This document shows, piece after piece, positions 9,753 through 19,137 of a stretch of 64,000 nucleotides of DNA (the first letter of the stretch is position 1; each line of letters starts with the position of its first letter). Both the position numbers and the translations under genes were made by a program. Source of the stretch: Parashewanella tropica (GTDB lineage Bacteria; Pseudomonadota; Gammaproteobacteria; Enterobacterales; Shewanellaceae); assembly GCF_004358445.1 (NCBI RefSeq), contig NZ_CP037951.1, positions 2,800,001-2,864,000 on the forward strand, given 5' to 3'. Below the pieces are notes generated by a model. It saw only the letters and a list, made by a program, of their open reading frames with translations, was not told the DNA's origin and ran no database searches.

Positions 9753-10352
9753 TTAGTTTACTTTCGGGCAGAATTTTTTACCGATAAAGTAATCAATACT
9801 GGTATAGCGCCCACCCCCCATTACCAATAGAGCAAATAACATCATGAAGTAAGTAATAGCGAACTCTATTCCGTTATTAAGTATCACAAAATTGCCTGAA
9901 GAGGTTAACCACTCATAATTACCATGCTGTTGTAAGATCTCTTTGGCTTTTTCAAGTTTTTCCGCCGCAGCCAAAACTTGGTCATGAGCCAACCATGAAC
10001 CACTATCTGCAATGGCTAACCATCCATTTTCCCAGTGGACACTAAATGCAGCCACCAGCATGGTTATCATTAATGGAATGGCTATTACTCTTGTAAGCAA
10101 ACCAATCAACAATAGCACTCCACCTATCATTTCAGCAGCAATTGCAAGTGTTGCCATTACTGCAGGTAATGGTAACCCTAAACCCCAGTCAGGGTTTCCA
10201 AACCAAGCGACCGTGTTATTGAAATGTTCAAACTTATTGTATCCCGCTTGTATCAACACCGGAGCAAGATATATGCGTAACATCAAAGGGGCGAAGCCTT
10301 CAATGCACTTTATTGAGTTTAAAAACTTATGATAATAATTAACGATGAACAT
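9753..10352 (-). CDS. DoxX family inner-membrane protein
   Basis: 199 residues with four hydrophobic helices in the DoxX arrangement (LMLRIYLAPVLIQAGYNKF, then LATLAIAAEMIGGVLLLIGL and two more). A hydrophilic insertion at about residues 115-150, rich in Lys/Glu, sits between helices 3 and 4. The start at 10352 is set by AAGGA 6 bases upstream; a longer frame to 10403 has no such site. DoxX proteins are membrane partners of varied redox or detoxification systems, and some bufferin clusters carry one. Here it is about 45 kb from the bufferin genes, so no link can be claimed. The gene appears monocistronic. Confidence 0.85.
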   Translation of the reverse strand: MFIVNYYHKFLNSIKCIEGFAPLMLRIYLAPVLIQAGYNKFEHFNNTVAWFGNPDWGLGLPLPAVMATLAIAAEMIGGVLLLIGLLTRVIAIPLMITMLVAAFSVHWENGWLAIADSGSWLAHDQVLAAAEKLEKAKEILQQHGNYEWLTSSGNFVILNNGIEFAITYFMMLFALLVMGGGRYTSIDYFIGKKFCPKVN

Positions 10353-10569
10353 ATGAATTCCTTGTTGTTGAAACAGTAATGTCTGTATCAAACACCAAAA
10401 CATTATAGGGCTATATGCTCAGACCTTGATTTAAAGACATTTCTTTCATTATTGCTAAAAGGAAATATTGTCAGCTTTTTTTCATTACTGCTCTCTACGA
10501 GTGAGCAGTTTACTTTGCACTTAAAACTTTAACCTTTTTTGCTTTGACCGAAACATATAATACCGATCA

Positions 10570-12324
10570 TTACTTCGATTGAAGGTGCTTAGCCAAGTAG
10601 ATTTTCGCCTGCTCTTTCCCCATATATTTACCTAACGTTTTAGCAGGTACACTTGTTAAATCAACGACAATCAAACCATCTAAAGCAAAATTAAAAGCTG
10701 GGTCAACATTGAAACAAACTAACTTACCGTTCATCCCTAAGTACTGCCTTAGCAAAACTGGCAACCCCATTCCTTGATCAAGTCGCATCAGCACTTTCGA
10801 CAGAAGTGGTAACTTGGATAATGAGCTGAGCATGCTTGGTCGCCAAAATTCTTGCCCATTTTTTTGCAAGGGTGTTGTAGGGGCGACCAATTTCGCTTTT
10901 TCATCATCATAGTAATGAACTGACATCACTGAAGCGATAAGTTGCCTTGCAACAGGGCTGTAATCATTGCTAATACTTACAGGCCCAAATAGATGGGTAT
11001 ACTTAGGGTTTTGTTGCACAAAGCAGGCAATACCTTTCCATAAAAGCAGCAAAGAATGCATATTACGCTGGTATTTTTTAGCAACGACTGAACGTCCTAA
11101 TTCAATCGATTGACCTAAACTCTCTATAAACGCTTCACCGTATTTAAATAAACTCGCGGAGTAAAGAGAATGAATTCCTCCCTCGGCCATTAGCTTATCA
11201 ACTAATCCTAAACGATAAGCACCAACCAGATCTCGATTCACTTTATTCCACACAAATAACTGATAATAGCGCTGATCAAACTGGTCAATATCGCAATCAA
11301 ATCCACTTCCTTCGCCAACGCTCCTAAAAGATTCTTCTCGAACTCTTCCGATTTCAAGCATCATGTTTGGTATTGTGGATGTTGGTGCACAATAAACTTC
11401 AAAGTCACCTTGCTCCAATAACTTATATTGCTCTAAACCCAGTAATTCACTCTCTAATAATTCTAGTGATACAGGCTCAATTAGTTGTTCAACTTCTTTA
11501 ATTTGAGGTGAGCGTGCTTGCTTATGACTCACACTCCCCATCAAATATGTATTTAGCCTAAAGTACTGAGTAATATTTTCATCATCTTCAAAATCTTTTA
11601 TTTCACTATAAGGTATTGGATTACCTACAGATACTGATATGGTCTCACCAGATTTATTAAGAAGCTCTCGACCAAGCAAAGCAGTCCTGAGTAATGGGTG
11701 TACTCTCCCAATTTGATGAAAAAACTTACTATTCATTCCACTAATGAATATCGGAACAGTTGTCGCTTCTGCGTGTTTAACAAATTTTGCTACAGACTTA
11801 CTCCAAGCTTTGTCTGTGATCTTGTTTTCACAGGCTTGCCATGAAGACACTTCCCCTGCTGGAAACACAATCAGAACCCCACCATGTTTTAAGTGATGAT
11901 TCGCCTCCTTAATCGCACTTCTATTGGTTCGCTTAGCTTGCTCTCCAGCAAATACATCGACACCAATGAATAATTCATCCAGTTCAGGAATACGTTTAAG
12001 TAACTCGTTGGCGAGCACCTTAACGTCTCTACGTACCTTAGAAATCAAAGATGCGAGAATAATCCCTTCTATTCCACCAAACGGATGATTAGCAACAATT
12101 AATACAGCACCTTCATTGGGGATATTTTCAATACAACCATGATCAACCTGATATTCTGTACCAATTCTTGTTAAAGCTTCATGCATAAATTCAAAGCTGT
12201 CTTCAGGCAGCACGTCTTGCGTATACAATGCTTCCAATTTGGAGAGGCCAGTTGCCCACTCTACAACCGCCTCACCTATACCAAATGGAGTTTTACGTGG
12301 TAATCGAAAAGGGCTATCAATCAA
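10570..12324 (-). CDS. olsF: Bifunctional acyltransferase, OlsF-like (ornithine-lipid type)
   Basis: 584 residues with two domains. The N-terminal half (about 60-260) is a PlsC-type acyltransferase with NHPFGG (in the HX4D position) and FPAGEVSSW. The C-terminal half (about 305-500) is an OlsB/GNAT-like N-acyltransferase with LEIGRVREESFRSVGEG, SIELGRSVVAKKYQRN and LFGPVSISNDY. This order matches OlsF, which makes ornithine lipids by N- and O-acylation. The start is probably the TTG at 12324: AAAGGAG lies 6 bases before it. A TTG 18 bases earlier would overlap the preceding gene. It closes the seven-gene DedA-to-OlsF operon. The amino-acid headgroup is not proven by sequence. Confidence 0.82.
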   Translation of the reverse strand: MIDSPFRLPRKTPFGIGEAVVEWATGLSKLEALYTQDVLPEDSFEFMHEALTRIGTEYQVDHGCIENIPNEGAVLIVANHPFGGIEGIILASLISKVRRDVKVLANELLKRIPELDELFIGVDVFAGEQAKRTNRSAIKEANHHLKHGGVLIVFPAGEVSSWQACENKITDKAWSKSVAKFVKHAEATTVPIFISGMNSKFFHQIGRVHPLLRTALLGRELLNKSGETISVSVGNPIPYSEIKDFEDDENITQYFRLNTYLMGSVSHKQARSPQIKEVEQLIEPVSLELLESELLGLEQYKLLEQGDFEVYCAPTSTIPNMMLEIGRVREESFRSVGEGSGFDCDIDQFDQRYYQLFVWNKVNRDLVGAYRLGLVDKLMAEGGIHSLYSASLFKYGEAFIESLGQSIELGRSVVAKKYQRNMHSLLLLWKGIACFVQQNPKYTHLFGPVSISNDYSPVARQLIASVMSVHYYDDEKAKLVAPTTPLQKNGQEFWRPSMLSSLSKLPLLSKVLMRLDQGMGLPVLLRQYLGMNGKLVCFNVDPAFNFALDGLIVVDLTSVPAKTLGKYMGKEQAKIYLAKHLQSK

Positions 12325-12325
12325 A

Positions 12326-12778
12326 TTAAGCTCCTTTTGCAAGTAGGTTGTTTGTAAAAGTGCCTTGAGTTTTTATGTCCCGAATAAATAGAAAGACACC
12401 ACAACTCCAAACGATACATGCCATGCCAAATAGCAAGCCACCATCATTTCCAATGATTTCTCCTGCTGAATTAAATTCAGGCATTACTACGCCTAGCGGA
12501 GTAAACAAGTGGAAGAAAATAGCACCAGTCATAATACCTGCGCTCATTGCAGCCCCCAGGCCATGCAAGCGAGTGAATAGCAAGATAGAAGCAATTAACT
12601 CTGCACTTCCAATTAAATAGCCGCCATACGTACCAAACCATTGGAAGCCAGACCAATTAGCGAGTGTTCCAAAAATATGCTCTGTTTCGTATGAACCAGT
12701 AAATTTAAAAAACAATGATTGAATAAAAACAAATGCAATAAATGCAGATGGAATGTGTTTTATCGGGGTAAACTTCAT
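12326..12778 (-). CDS. DoxX-like four-helix membrane protein
   Basis: 150 residues, nearly all membrane-embedded. The helices begin at HIPSAFIAFVFIQSLFFKFTGS, GTYGGYLIGSAELIASILLF, GLGAAMSAGIMTGAIFFHLF and LLFGMACIVWSCGVFLFI. The FKFTG and SAELIA features resemble DoxX/DUF417-type proteins. AAGGA lies 8 bases before the ATG at 12778. It is the sixth gene of the operon: it begins 11 bases after the YHS gene and its stop is followed by the acyltransferase start after one base. Function unknown; the tight packing suggests co-expression with lipid synthesis. Confidence 0.75.
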   Translation of the reverse strand: MKFTPIKHIPSAFIAFVFIQSLFFKFTGSYETEHIFGTLANWSGFQWFGTYGGYLIGSAELIASILLFTRLHGLGAAMSAGIMTGAIFFHLFTPLGVVMPEFNSAGEIIGNDGGLLFGMACIVWSCGVFLFIRDIKTQGTFTNNLLAKGA

Positions 12779-12789
12779 GAGAGATATCC

Positions 12790-13230
12790 TTATTTCTGAA
12801 TGAGTTTTGGCCAATTTTTTTCCGCAGTCTCGATGAAACCTTTACGGTCAGCATCCCATCTGCTTTTTATTTCTGCGTCATAGTTCAGATAAAGCTTGCC
12901 ATCAACAATAGCCCATTGCTTGGGATCACCAGAAGCAAAATCATTTTTGGCCGCTATAGCCCAAGCGCAATAGCCACCAAATTGTGGTGCGTAAGCTTCT
13001 GGATTTGCTTTAAATTTTTTGAGGTTCTCCTGTGATGAAAAATACCAGTCAGCCCCTTTATATTCTGTTTGCCATTTGCTACTACCTTTCACCGGTTTGC
13101 CCTCAGTAAAATAGGCAACCGTGTCATACCCACTAACAGCTTTATTACTGAAAATTCCAGTATAAATTTCATCTTCTGCAAAGGATGAAAAACTGATCAA
13201 CATGATGAAAAATACAAATAATTTTTTCAT
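12790..13230 (-). CDS. Exported YHS-domain protein
   Basis: 146 residues with a signal peptide (MKKLFVFFIMLISFSSFA). The mature protein has the YHS core: AVSGYDTVAYFTEGKPVKGS, then YKGADWYFSSQENLKKFKANPEAYAPQFGGYCAW. YHS domains are small, often metal-binding modules; this exported form is common in marine proteobacteria. AAGGAG lies 7 bases before the ATG, and the gene overlaps the NRDE gene by 4 bases (ATGA), so translation is probably coupled. A periplasmic location next to membrane and lipid enzymes fits an envelope function, but no specific role can be assigned. Confidence 0.85.
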   Translation of the reverse strand: MKKLFVFFIMLISFSSFAEDEIYTGIFSNKAVSGYDTVAYFTEGKPVKGSSKWQTEYKGADWYFSSQENLKKFKANPEAYAPQFGGYCAWAIAAKNDFASGDPKQWAIVDGKLYLNYDAEIKSRWDADRKGFIETAEKNWPKLIQK

Positions 13231-13973
13231 TTGAGAACTCCTTGTTCAACAACATCATTTTTGAGACAACTTAAACAAATACGAAAATCAACACTGCGCT
13301 GATTATCTATCGATTGGTAATCCATTTCTTGCTTTGTAGATGACGAGGTAACCGAGGTAAGACTTACCGTGCGAGCATCATTTCTTTCCATAAGTGGTGA
13401 GAGGTGTGGATAATTATCGTCATGAGTTTGATGGAATAATCGCCCAATGTCATGGCGTGGCTTTGTTGCAAGCAATTGATTAAAAAGCTTTAAGCGGTAT
13501 CCTTGTGCTTCTTCAAAATACATTGCAGCTGAAATAATCGGTGAACTTGTATAAGTACGGCTAAGTTGTTTCCCATCCCAAGTCCAACGTACTATTTCAT
13601 TAGCACTGCGATGAGTATCTAGAGAGATAACAGTAAAAGGAGCAAATGAACGTAAATCGATTCTTAGTAAGCGTTTATCCGCTACTTGACTTGAGCGACT
13701 ACTGGCAAGGTTTTTTATTATAAATCCTCGGCTAGTCAATTTGCCCGCCGGCGTTTGACCTTGATAAAAATTGAGTAAACAAACCGTCACTCCATGTTCA
13801 TTAGTTGAAATCCAGCTTCCGCCACCAACAGGATCAATGGGCATTAAGCATTGCACTCCATCTATCAGTAAATTTTGAGGTTCAATGGCAGGCAAGCGAG
13901 AGCGCTGTTCATCGCGATTAAAAAAGACCTCATAGCAATTATCATCATAGTAAAACCAAGACAGAGTACACAT
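13227..13973 (-). CDS. NRDE (TANGO2-like) family protein
   Basis: 248 residues. The N-terminus MCTLSW places a cysteine at position 2, and the NRDE signature occurs as FFNRDEQRSR at residues 17-26, followed by VGGGSWISTNEHGVTVCLLN. These mark an Ntn-hydrolase-like fold with Cys2 as the candidate nucleophile. The animal homologue TANGO2 is linked to lipid and heme metabolism; the bacterial role is not established. It begins 2 bases after the DinB gene and overlaps the YHS gene by 4 bases. Confidence 0.87.
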   Translation of the reverse strand: MCTLSWFYYDDNCYEVFFNRDEQRSRLPAIEPQNLLIDGVQCLMPIDPVGGGSWISTNEHGVTVCLLNFYQGQTPAGKLTSRGFIIKNLASSRSSQVADKRLLRIDLRSFAPFTVISLDTHRSANEIVRWTWDGKQLSRTYTSSPIISAAMYFEEAQGYRLKLFNQLLATKPRHDIGRLFHQTHDDNYPHLSPLMERNDARTVSLTSVTSSSTKQEMDYQSIDNQRSVDFRICLSCLKNDVVEQGVLK

Positions 13974-13975
13974 CT

Positions 13976-14524
13976 CTATTGAGCCCTCAAATAAGTTGCT
14001 GTTGTTGGTGCAACACCAAAATCACTGCCTGACTCGACACCACGTAAAGATGCTACAACTCTAGCCATAGCAAAATGGTGAGTGGCATGAAGTGCAGCAA
14101 AGGTTATCTCGCGAACAAAACTAGAAAAGACTTGTTCTACATGGGTTTGAGAGAGCATGACTTCCGTCTTAACTCTGACGGTTTGATTCAATTGATCAAA
14201 AGGTAATGTAGACAACCACTCAAGCAGTTCCGTTATTTCTTGTTGAGCGACGTCTAAACTGCGTTCTACCAAATGCCCACGACGACGGATGTTATAGTCA
14301 ATTTGCACAGAATTAAGTTTGATTGCATGAAACAAATCGAGCCAATGACGAAAATGTTCACCAATAGAGCTTGTAACATGAGGCTGAGCGATAAAAACAT
14401 AGTCTTCTTGAGTAAGCGTCTCCAAAAATTCATAACCCTGATTTAGTGTTTCAATACATCCCAGTATGGCTTGCGGGACTTGTGTTTGATCGTTTGAAGC
14501 TAAGCGTGTTTCCACATTTATCAT
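13976..14524 (-). CDS. DinB-family four-helix-bundle protein
   Basis: 182 residues. The three DinB metal-binding histidines are visible: His in SIGEHFRHWLDLFHA and the HxxxH of AALHATHHFAMARV. DinB/YfiT-like enzymes are metal-dependent (zinc or nickel) and include thiol transferases that use bacillithiol or mycothiol; the substrate here is unknown. The ATG at 14524 has AGGA 8 bases upstream. A longer frame running back over the end of the ATP-grasp gene is unlikely to be used. It is the third gene of the operon. Confidence 0.82.
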   Translation of the reverse strand: MINVETRLASNDQTQVPQAILGCIETLNQGYEFLETLTQEDYVFIAQPHVTSSIGEHFRHWLDLFHAIKLNSVQIDYNIRRRGHLVERSLDVAQQEITELLEWLSTLPFDQLNQTVRVKTEVMLSQTHVEQVFSSFVREITFAALHATHHFAMARVVASLRGVESGSDFGVAPTTATYLRAQ

Positions 14525-14547
14525 CGATATCTTCCTAAACGAGTCAG

Positions 14548-15684
14548 TTAATCTGTCATAGGATAAAGTTGAGTTAAGAGCTTTTCTTTCCGCCAAGCTT
14601 GAATTAATGCACTAAGATTGGGGGTTTTATGGCCTTTCTTTTTATGTTTAGAACCAATCTGGTAAAGAAGGCGATATTGCTTTAAAAGTGTTGAGAAAAT
14701 ATCACTTAGTGCAGCATCGCTATCCCAAATATGTGCAGCTTCACTACTCGCACCATTTATTTCTAAAATATCGAAACACTCGCCATTCATCAGAGTTTGG
14801 ATATCTTGAAATTTAAGATCGAGACGACCGTAATGAAAACCTTCAAAGTCGGATAGAATTTCATCGAGTTTTTGTTCAAGAGCTTGAGTAATGAATTGAT
14901 TGCCATCGCGGAAAATAGCACCGAACGTATGACTACCAGCAAAAGCCAGCTGGAATTCATCTTTTTTACCAACAACAAAATCAAGGTTCTCACTGTGACG
15001 AGGGAGATAAAGATGCTGTAATTTACCCGCTCGCGGACACCGCTCAATCAGCTCCTTCAAAGTGGTTTTTCCATCTCCAATGACTCTGGGAGAGTATTTC
15101 AATGTCATCGAGATAATTTTTCCGCGTGACTCACCAGGCTGCCTAACATAAAACACCCCCGCTTCTGCACTGTATTTGGATTTTTCTTGTAATAGAAAAC
15201 GACCGGAGAGAGGAAAGCTTTCAATATAGCTTCTTAGTTGCTCGTCTGAGCGAATTAACTTGACTCCGACCCCTCTACAACCCAAATCAGGTTTAGCAAC
15301 CAATGGATATGAAAGTTTTCTTTTTGCAAGCTGATCCTTCGCATCTATCAACAGACTCTCAATCTTGTTTTGATCTTTAGTTAAGGCAATATAAGGAAGA
15401 ATCCACTCTCTAGTATTTTTGCCTGCTGAAGTGAAAATATCGTGTTTGGATTCCCCCACCATGCCACTCAATTTAATGGCTGGATTGGCAATCAATGGCA
15501 GTGCCCAGTCCAGATGAATAAGACTTAAAACAGCACTTTGTAATACTACTGGGGTGTAAAAGAACCACGAGGGTAAGAATTCAAATGGTGAAATGGGTCG
15601 CTTAGGTGTTTGGAGAACAGGCATTCCTGCATTCACCATTCCTTGTGGGATCATTTCTACATTAGCGAGTCGAGTCATGCGCAT
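14548..15684 (-). CDS. ATP-grasp family ligase (carboxylate-amine ligase type)
   Basis: 378 residues. A central ATP-grasp domain is visible: YPLVAKPDLGCRGVGVKLI (nucleotide-binding lysine and glycine-rich loop), FLLQEKSKYSAEAGVFYV, and the metal-binding end YGRLDLKFQD...FDILEINGASSEA. The DLK and EIN acids are the expected magnesium ligands. Such enzymes join a carboxylate to an amine or thiol through an acyl phosphate. The neighbouring OlsF-like acyltransferase suggests, by inference only, an amino-acid or peptide headgroup on a lipid. It overlaps the end of the DedA gene by 23 bases and has AAGGG 8 bases before its ATG. Confidence 0.83.
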   Translation of the reverse strand: MRMTRLANVEMIPQGMVNAGMPVLQTPKRPISPFEFLPSWFFYTPVVLQSAVLSLIHLDWALPLIANPAIKLSGMVGESKHDIFTSAGKNTREWILPYIALTKDQNKIESLLIDAKDQLAKRKLSYPLVAKPDLGCRGVGVKLIRSDEQLRSYIESFPLSGRFLLQEKSKYSAEAGVFYVRQPGESRGKIISMTLKYSPRVIGDGKTTLKELIERCPRAGKLQHLYLPRHSENLDFVVGKKDEFQLAFAGSHTFGAIFRDGNQFITQALEQKLDEILSDFEGFHYGRLDLKFQDIQTLMNGECFDILEINGASSEAAHIWDSDAALSDIFSTLLKQYRLLYQIGSKHKKKGHKTPNLSALIQAWRKEKLLTQLYPMTD

Positions 15685-16288
15685 CCCTGCATCCCTTAAA
15701 AAAAACTTTAATTACCAGTTTGTTTAGCAATAAAATCAAACAGAAACCAAGCGGAATAAGCAACCAACTGATTTGGTTATCTTGAAACCATTGTGCGGTG
15801 CCTAGCTGAAAAAATGAGCCAAAAACAAGTATAGTCCATAATCCAGTGGCCGTTACTACCGTAAAAAAAAACTTGGTTTTAGGAACATCAAGAAACCCAC
15901 TCAATGTGAAACCAACAGTCCTCAGCCCAGGAATAAATCGAACGATGAACAGTGTAAAAAACACTTGCTTATGCAACCTACGCTTCATCATCCTAGCAAG
16001 ACTATGCCGGAATAAGCGATACCGAAATAAGCGAACTTTTTGTGCTGTTTTTCCTATAAAATAAAGCCCAAAGTCGCCAGTAATAATGCCAACAAAAATC
16101 GCAGTCAGCGCAAGTGAAGTTGGCATAGCCTTTTCAACGGCTAGCGTTGCCGCAGTCACAATTGCAAGATCTTCTAGTAAATAAGCAAGCAGAACGATAC
16201 CTATAAATAGCATCGTTAATGACATATTGTCTTGAAACAACCAAGCTTCAATTGTCGTCGCAAAATCAGTTATGACTTCCCCCAACAA
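15662..16288 (-). CDS. DedA family membrane protein
   Basis: 208 residues. DedA hallmarks are present: a membrane re-entrant region with GIITGDFGLYFIGK and the signature FTLFIVRFIPGLRTVGFTLSG. Some DedA proteins flip polyprenyl phosphate or phospholipids across the inner membrane and depend on proton motive force. The first codon is a TTG at 16288, with a second TTG directly after; no strong ribosome site marks either, so the exact start is uncertain. It is the promoter-proximal gene of the DedA-to-OlsF operon and lies divergent from pflB. Confidence 0.86.
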   Translation of the reverse strand: MLGEVITDFATTIEAWLFQDNMSLTMLFIGIVLLAYLLEDLAIVTAATLAVEKAMPTSLALTAIFVGIITGDFGLYFIGKTAQKVRLFRYRLFRHSLARMMKRRLHKQVFFTLFIVRFIPGLRTVGFTLSGFLDVPKTKFFFTVVTATGLWTILVFGSFFQLGTAQWFQDNQISWLLIPLGFCLILLLNKLVIKVFFKGCRDAHDSTR

Positions 16289-16749
16289 CTTCTAAACGAA
16301 CACAAATGACACGAAAAATGAGTTTTGGTACTTTATAGAAATCACTTGAGCTATACGAAAATGACTCGCGGTAACTTCTGTGATAAAGATAGGCTAATTA
16401 TAAAAATTCACCATAGGAATTCATGTCGATAACTGAAGCAGTAGATGATTCGGCATTCTCGATTTCTAGTCTGAGTCAAAAATGTCTAAAAAGTGATACC
16501 CAGATAACAAACTTTTCCAAAAATTATAGGTAATTTGATCTATAACCATTTACGACAAAAATAACTGTGGTAGCATCGAACACATAGAATGGTAAGACCA
16601 ATTAACCAAAGCTCTATTCAACTCTTTTAGAATCGTTTTTTATCATTTGAATAATGAGTTTTGGCGAAAAGAATTCATAATTTTGATAGGCATTGAAACT
16701 TATATTTGCCTATCAGACACTTTTAACGATAAAGCTTGTAGGTAGATGT
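16289..16749. other. Intergenic region between DedA operon and pflB
   Basis: 461 bases without an established gene, holding the divergent promoters of the DedA operon and pflB. It is AT-rich. An imperfect FNR-like half site (TTGATCTATAACCA, near 16534) lies about 200 bases upstream of pflB; it does not match the full FNR palindrome. A 36-codon frame with a plausible AGGA site runs from ATG 16423 to the stop at 16531-16533; its coding status is unknown. Confidence 0.6.
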
Positions 16750-19035
16750 ATGACAACCGAAAAAACTGAGCTATTTCAAAAAGCCTGGGAAGGTTTCTCA
16801 AGTGGTGATTGGAAGTCTGAAGTTAATGTTCGTGACTTTATTCAAGCCAACTATACCCCATATGAAGGCGATGAAAGCTTTCTAGCTGAAGCAACAGAAG
16901 CGACTTCAGCACTTTGGGCAAAAGTGATGGAAGGCATTAGTGAAGAAAACCGCACTCACGCTCCTCTAGATTTCGATACTGATAAAGTATCAACCATCAC
17001 CTCTCACGATGCAGGTTACATCAACAAAGACCTTGAAACTATCGTTGGGCTTCAAACTGATGAACCACTAAAGCGCGCCATTTTGCCAAATGGTGGTATT
17101 CGTATGGTTGAAGGCTCTTGTAAAGCCTACGACAAAGAATTAGACCCAACCATCAAATACGTATACTCAGAGCTGCGTAAAACACACAACCAAGGCGTAT
17201 TTGATGTTTACACTCCAGAAATCCTAGCTTGCCGTAAATCAGGTGTACTAACAGGTTTACCAGACGCTTATGGTCGTGGTCGTATCATTGGTGATTACCG
17301 CCGTATCGCACTATACGGCATCGACTACTTGATGAAAGACAAGTACGCGCAATTCCAATCTTTACAAGCTCAGTTCGAATCAGGTGAAGATGTTGCTAAC
17401 GTAATGAACTTGCGTGAAGAAATCGCAGAGCAACACCGCGCTTTAGGTCAAATGAAAGAAATGGCTGCTAAATATGGCTGTGATATTTCAAGACCAGCGG
17501 TAACGGCTAAAGAAGCCATTCAATGGACTTACTTTGGTTACCTAGCGGCTGTTAAAAGCCAAAACGGTGCGGCAATGTCTTTAGGTCGTACTTCAAGCTT
17601 CTTAGATATCTACATTGAACGTGACTTGAAAAACGGCGTTATCACAGAGCAAGAAGCTCAAGAGATGATTGACCACATGGTAATGAAGCTTCGTATGGTG
17701 CGCTTCTTACGTACTCCAGAATACGATGAGTTGTTCTCAGGCGACCCAATCTGGGCAACTGAATCTGTTGCAGGTATGGGCTTAGACGGCCGTACTTTAG
17801 TCACCAAAAACAGCTTCCGTTTCTTGAACACTCTTTACACCATGGGCGCAAGCCCTGAGCCAAACATCACTGTATTGTGGTCAGAAGCTCTTCCTCAAGC
17901 GTTCAAAGAATACTGTGCGAAAGTGTCTATCGATACCAGCTCAATCCAGTACGAGAACGACGACTTAATGCGTCCAGATTTCGAATCTGATGACTATGCT
18001 ATCGCTTGCTGTGTAAGCCCAATGGTAGTAGGTAAGCACATGCAGTTCTTCGGTGCTCGTGCCAACTTAGCAAAAACCATGCTTTATGCCATCAATGGCG
18101 GTATTGATGAAAAATCAAAAGCACAGGTTGGCCCTAAAGCAGTACCTATGACTGACGAAGTATTAGACTTCGACAAAGTGATGACTAACTTAGACGGTCT
18201 AATGGATTGGTTAGCCACTCAATACGTAACTGCACTGAATGCTATTCACTTTATGCACGACAAATACAGCTACGAAGCTGCGCTAATGGCACTGCACGAT
18301 CGTGATGTTCGTCGTACTATGGCATGCGGTATTGCTGGTTTATCTATCGCAGCCGATAGTTTATCAGCCATTAAATACGCTCAAGTTAAGCCAATCCGTG
18401 ATGAAGACGGCATTGCCGTTGATTTTGAAATTGAAGGTGAATATCCGAAGTTCGGTAATAATGATGCACGTGTTGATGATATTGCTTGTGATCTTGTTGA
18501 ACGCTTTATGTCTAAGATCCGTAATAAGAAAATGTACCGCGACGCAATCCCAACGCAGTCGATCTTAACCATTACTTCAAACGTGGTATACGGTAAGAAA
18601 ACTGGTAATACACCTGATGGTCGTGAAGCTGGCGCTCCATTTGCTCCAGGTGCAAACCCAATGCATGGTCGCGATGAAAAAGGCGCTGTAGCTTCATTAA
18701 CTTCTGTTGCTAAACTGCCATTTTCACACGCTCAAGACGGGATTTCTTACACCTTCTCAATTGTACCTAACGCACTAGGTAAAGATGAGACAGGTCGTCG
18801 TAAGAATTTAGCGGCACTAATGGACGGTTACTTCAATCACAAAGAAGGACACGAAGGTGGTCAACACTTGAACGTCAACGTGCTAAACCGTGAAATGCTT
18901 GAAGATGCGGTGGTTAATCCGGATAAATATCCTCAGCTAACCATTCGCGTATCTGGTTATGCCGTTCGCTTTAATGCGCTAACACCAGAGCAACAACAAG
19001 ATGTAATTACTCGTACTTTCACTAGTAATTTGTAA
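16750..19035 (+). CDS. pflB: Formate acetyltransferase (pyruvate formate-lyase)
   Basis: 761 residues, one longer than E. coli PflB. The catalytic cysteine pair is in [12 protein letters not shown] near residue 420, and the glycyl-radical glycine is in RVSGYAVRF near residue 736. The enzyme converts pyruvate and CoA to acetyl-CoA and formate without oxygen, in the cytosol. The start at 16750 (MTTEKTELF) matches the family; an upstream in-frame ATG at 16693 adds 19 non-homologous residues. The activase gene follows 102 bases downstream after a terminator-like hairpin, and ackA-pta lie close by, so the region encodes the full pyruvate-to-acetate fermentative branch. Confidence 0.97.
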   Translation: MTTEKTELFQKAWEGFSSGDWKSEVNVRDFIQANYTPYEGDESFLAEATEATSALWAKVMEGISEENRTHAPLDFDTDKVSTITSHDAGYINKDLETIVGLQTDEPLKRAILPNGGIRMVEGSCKAYDKELDPTIKYVYSELRKTHNQGVFDVYTPEILACRKSGVLTGLPDAYGRGRIIGDYRRIALYGIDYLMKDKYAQFQSLQAQFESGEDVANVMNLREEIAEQHRALGQMKEMAAKYGCDISRPAVTAKEAIQWTYFGYLAAVKSQNGAAMSLGRTSSFLDIYIERDLKNGVITEQEAQEMIDHMVMKLRMVRFLRTPEYDELFSGDPIWATESVAGMGLDGRTLVTKNSFRFLNTLYTMGASPEPNITVLWSEALPQAFKEYCAKVSIDTSSIQYENDDLMRPDFESDDYAIACCVSPMVVGKHMQFFGARANLAKTMLYAINGGIDEKSKAQVGPKAVPMTDEVLDFDKVMTNLDGLMDWLATQYVTALNAIHFMHDKYSYEAALMALHDRDVRRTMACGIAGLSIAADSLSAIKYAQVKPIRDEDGIAVDFEIEGEYPKFGNNDARVDDIACDLVERFMSKIRNKKMYRDAIPTQSILTITSNVVYGKKTGNTPDGREAGAPFAPGANPMHGRDEKGAVASLTSVAKLPFSHAQDGISYTFSIVPNALGKDETGRRKNLAALMDGYFNHKEGHEGGQHLNVNVLNREMLEDAVVNPDKYPQLTIRVSGYAVRFNALTPEQQQDVITRTFTSNL

Positions 19036-19045
19036 TATGATTACT

Positions 19046-19071
19046 GGCCGGCAGCATCTGTCGGCCTTTTT
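19046..19071 (+). terminator. Rho-independent terminator after pflB
   Basis: Hairpin GGCCGGCAG-cat-CTGTCGGCC (one G-U pair) followed by five T. It sits between pflB and pflA and would lower pflA transcription relative to pflB, as expected for an activase needed in small amounts. Confidence 0.8.
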
Positions 19072-19137
19072 AGTATTTTTTGAAATAGTAAAATTAAATC
19101 ACTATTCCAAAAAATACTCTGTTTATAGGATTATTAA

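Noticed and set aside
16534-16547. FNR box for pflB
   Set aside because: TTGATCTATAACCA has only one good half-site; reported only as a weak note.
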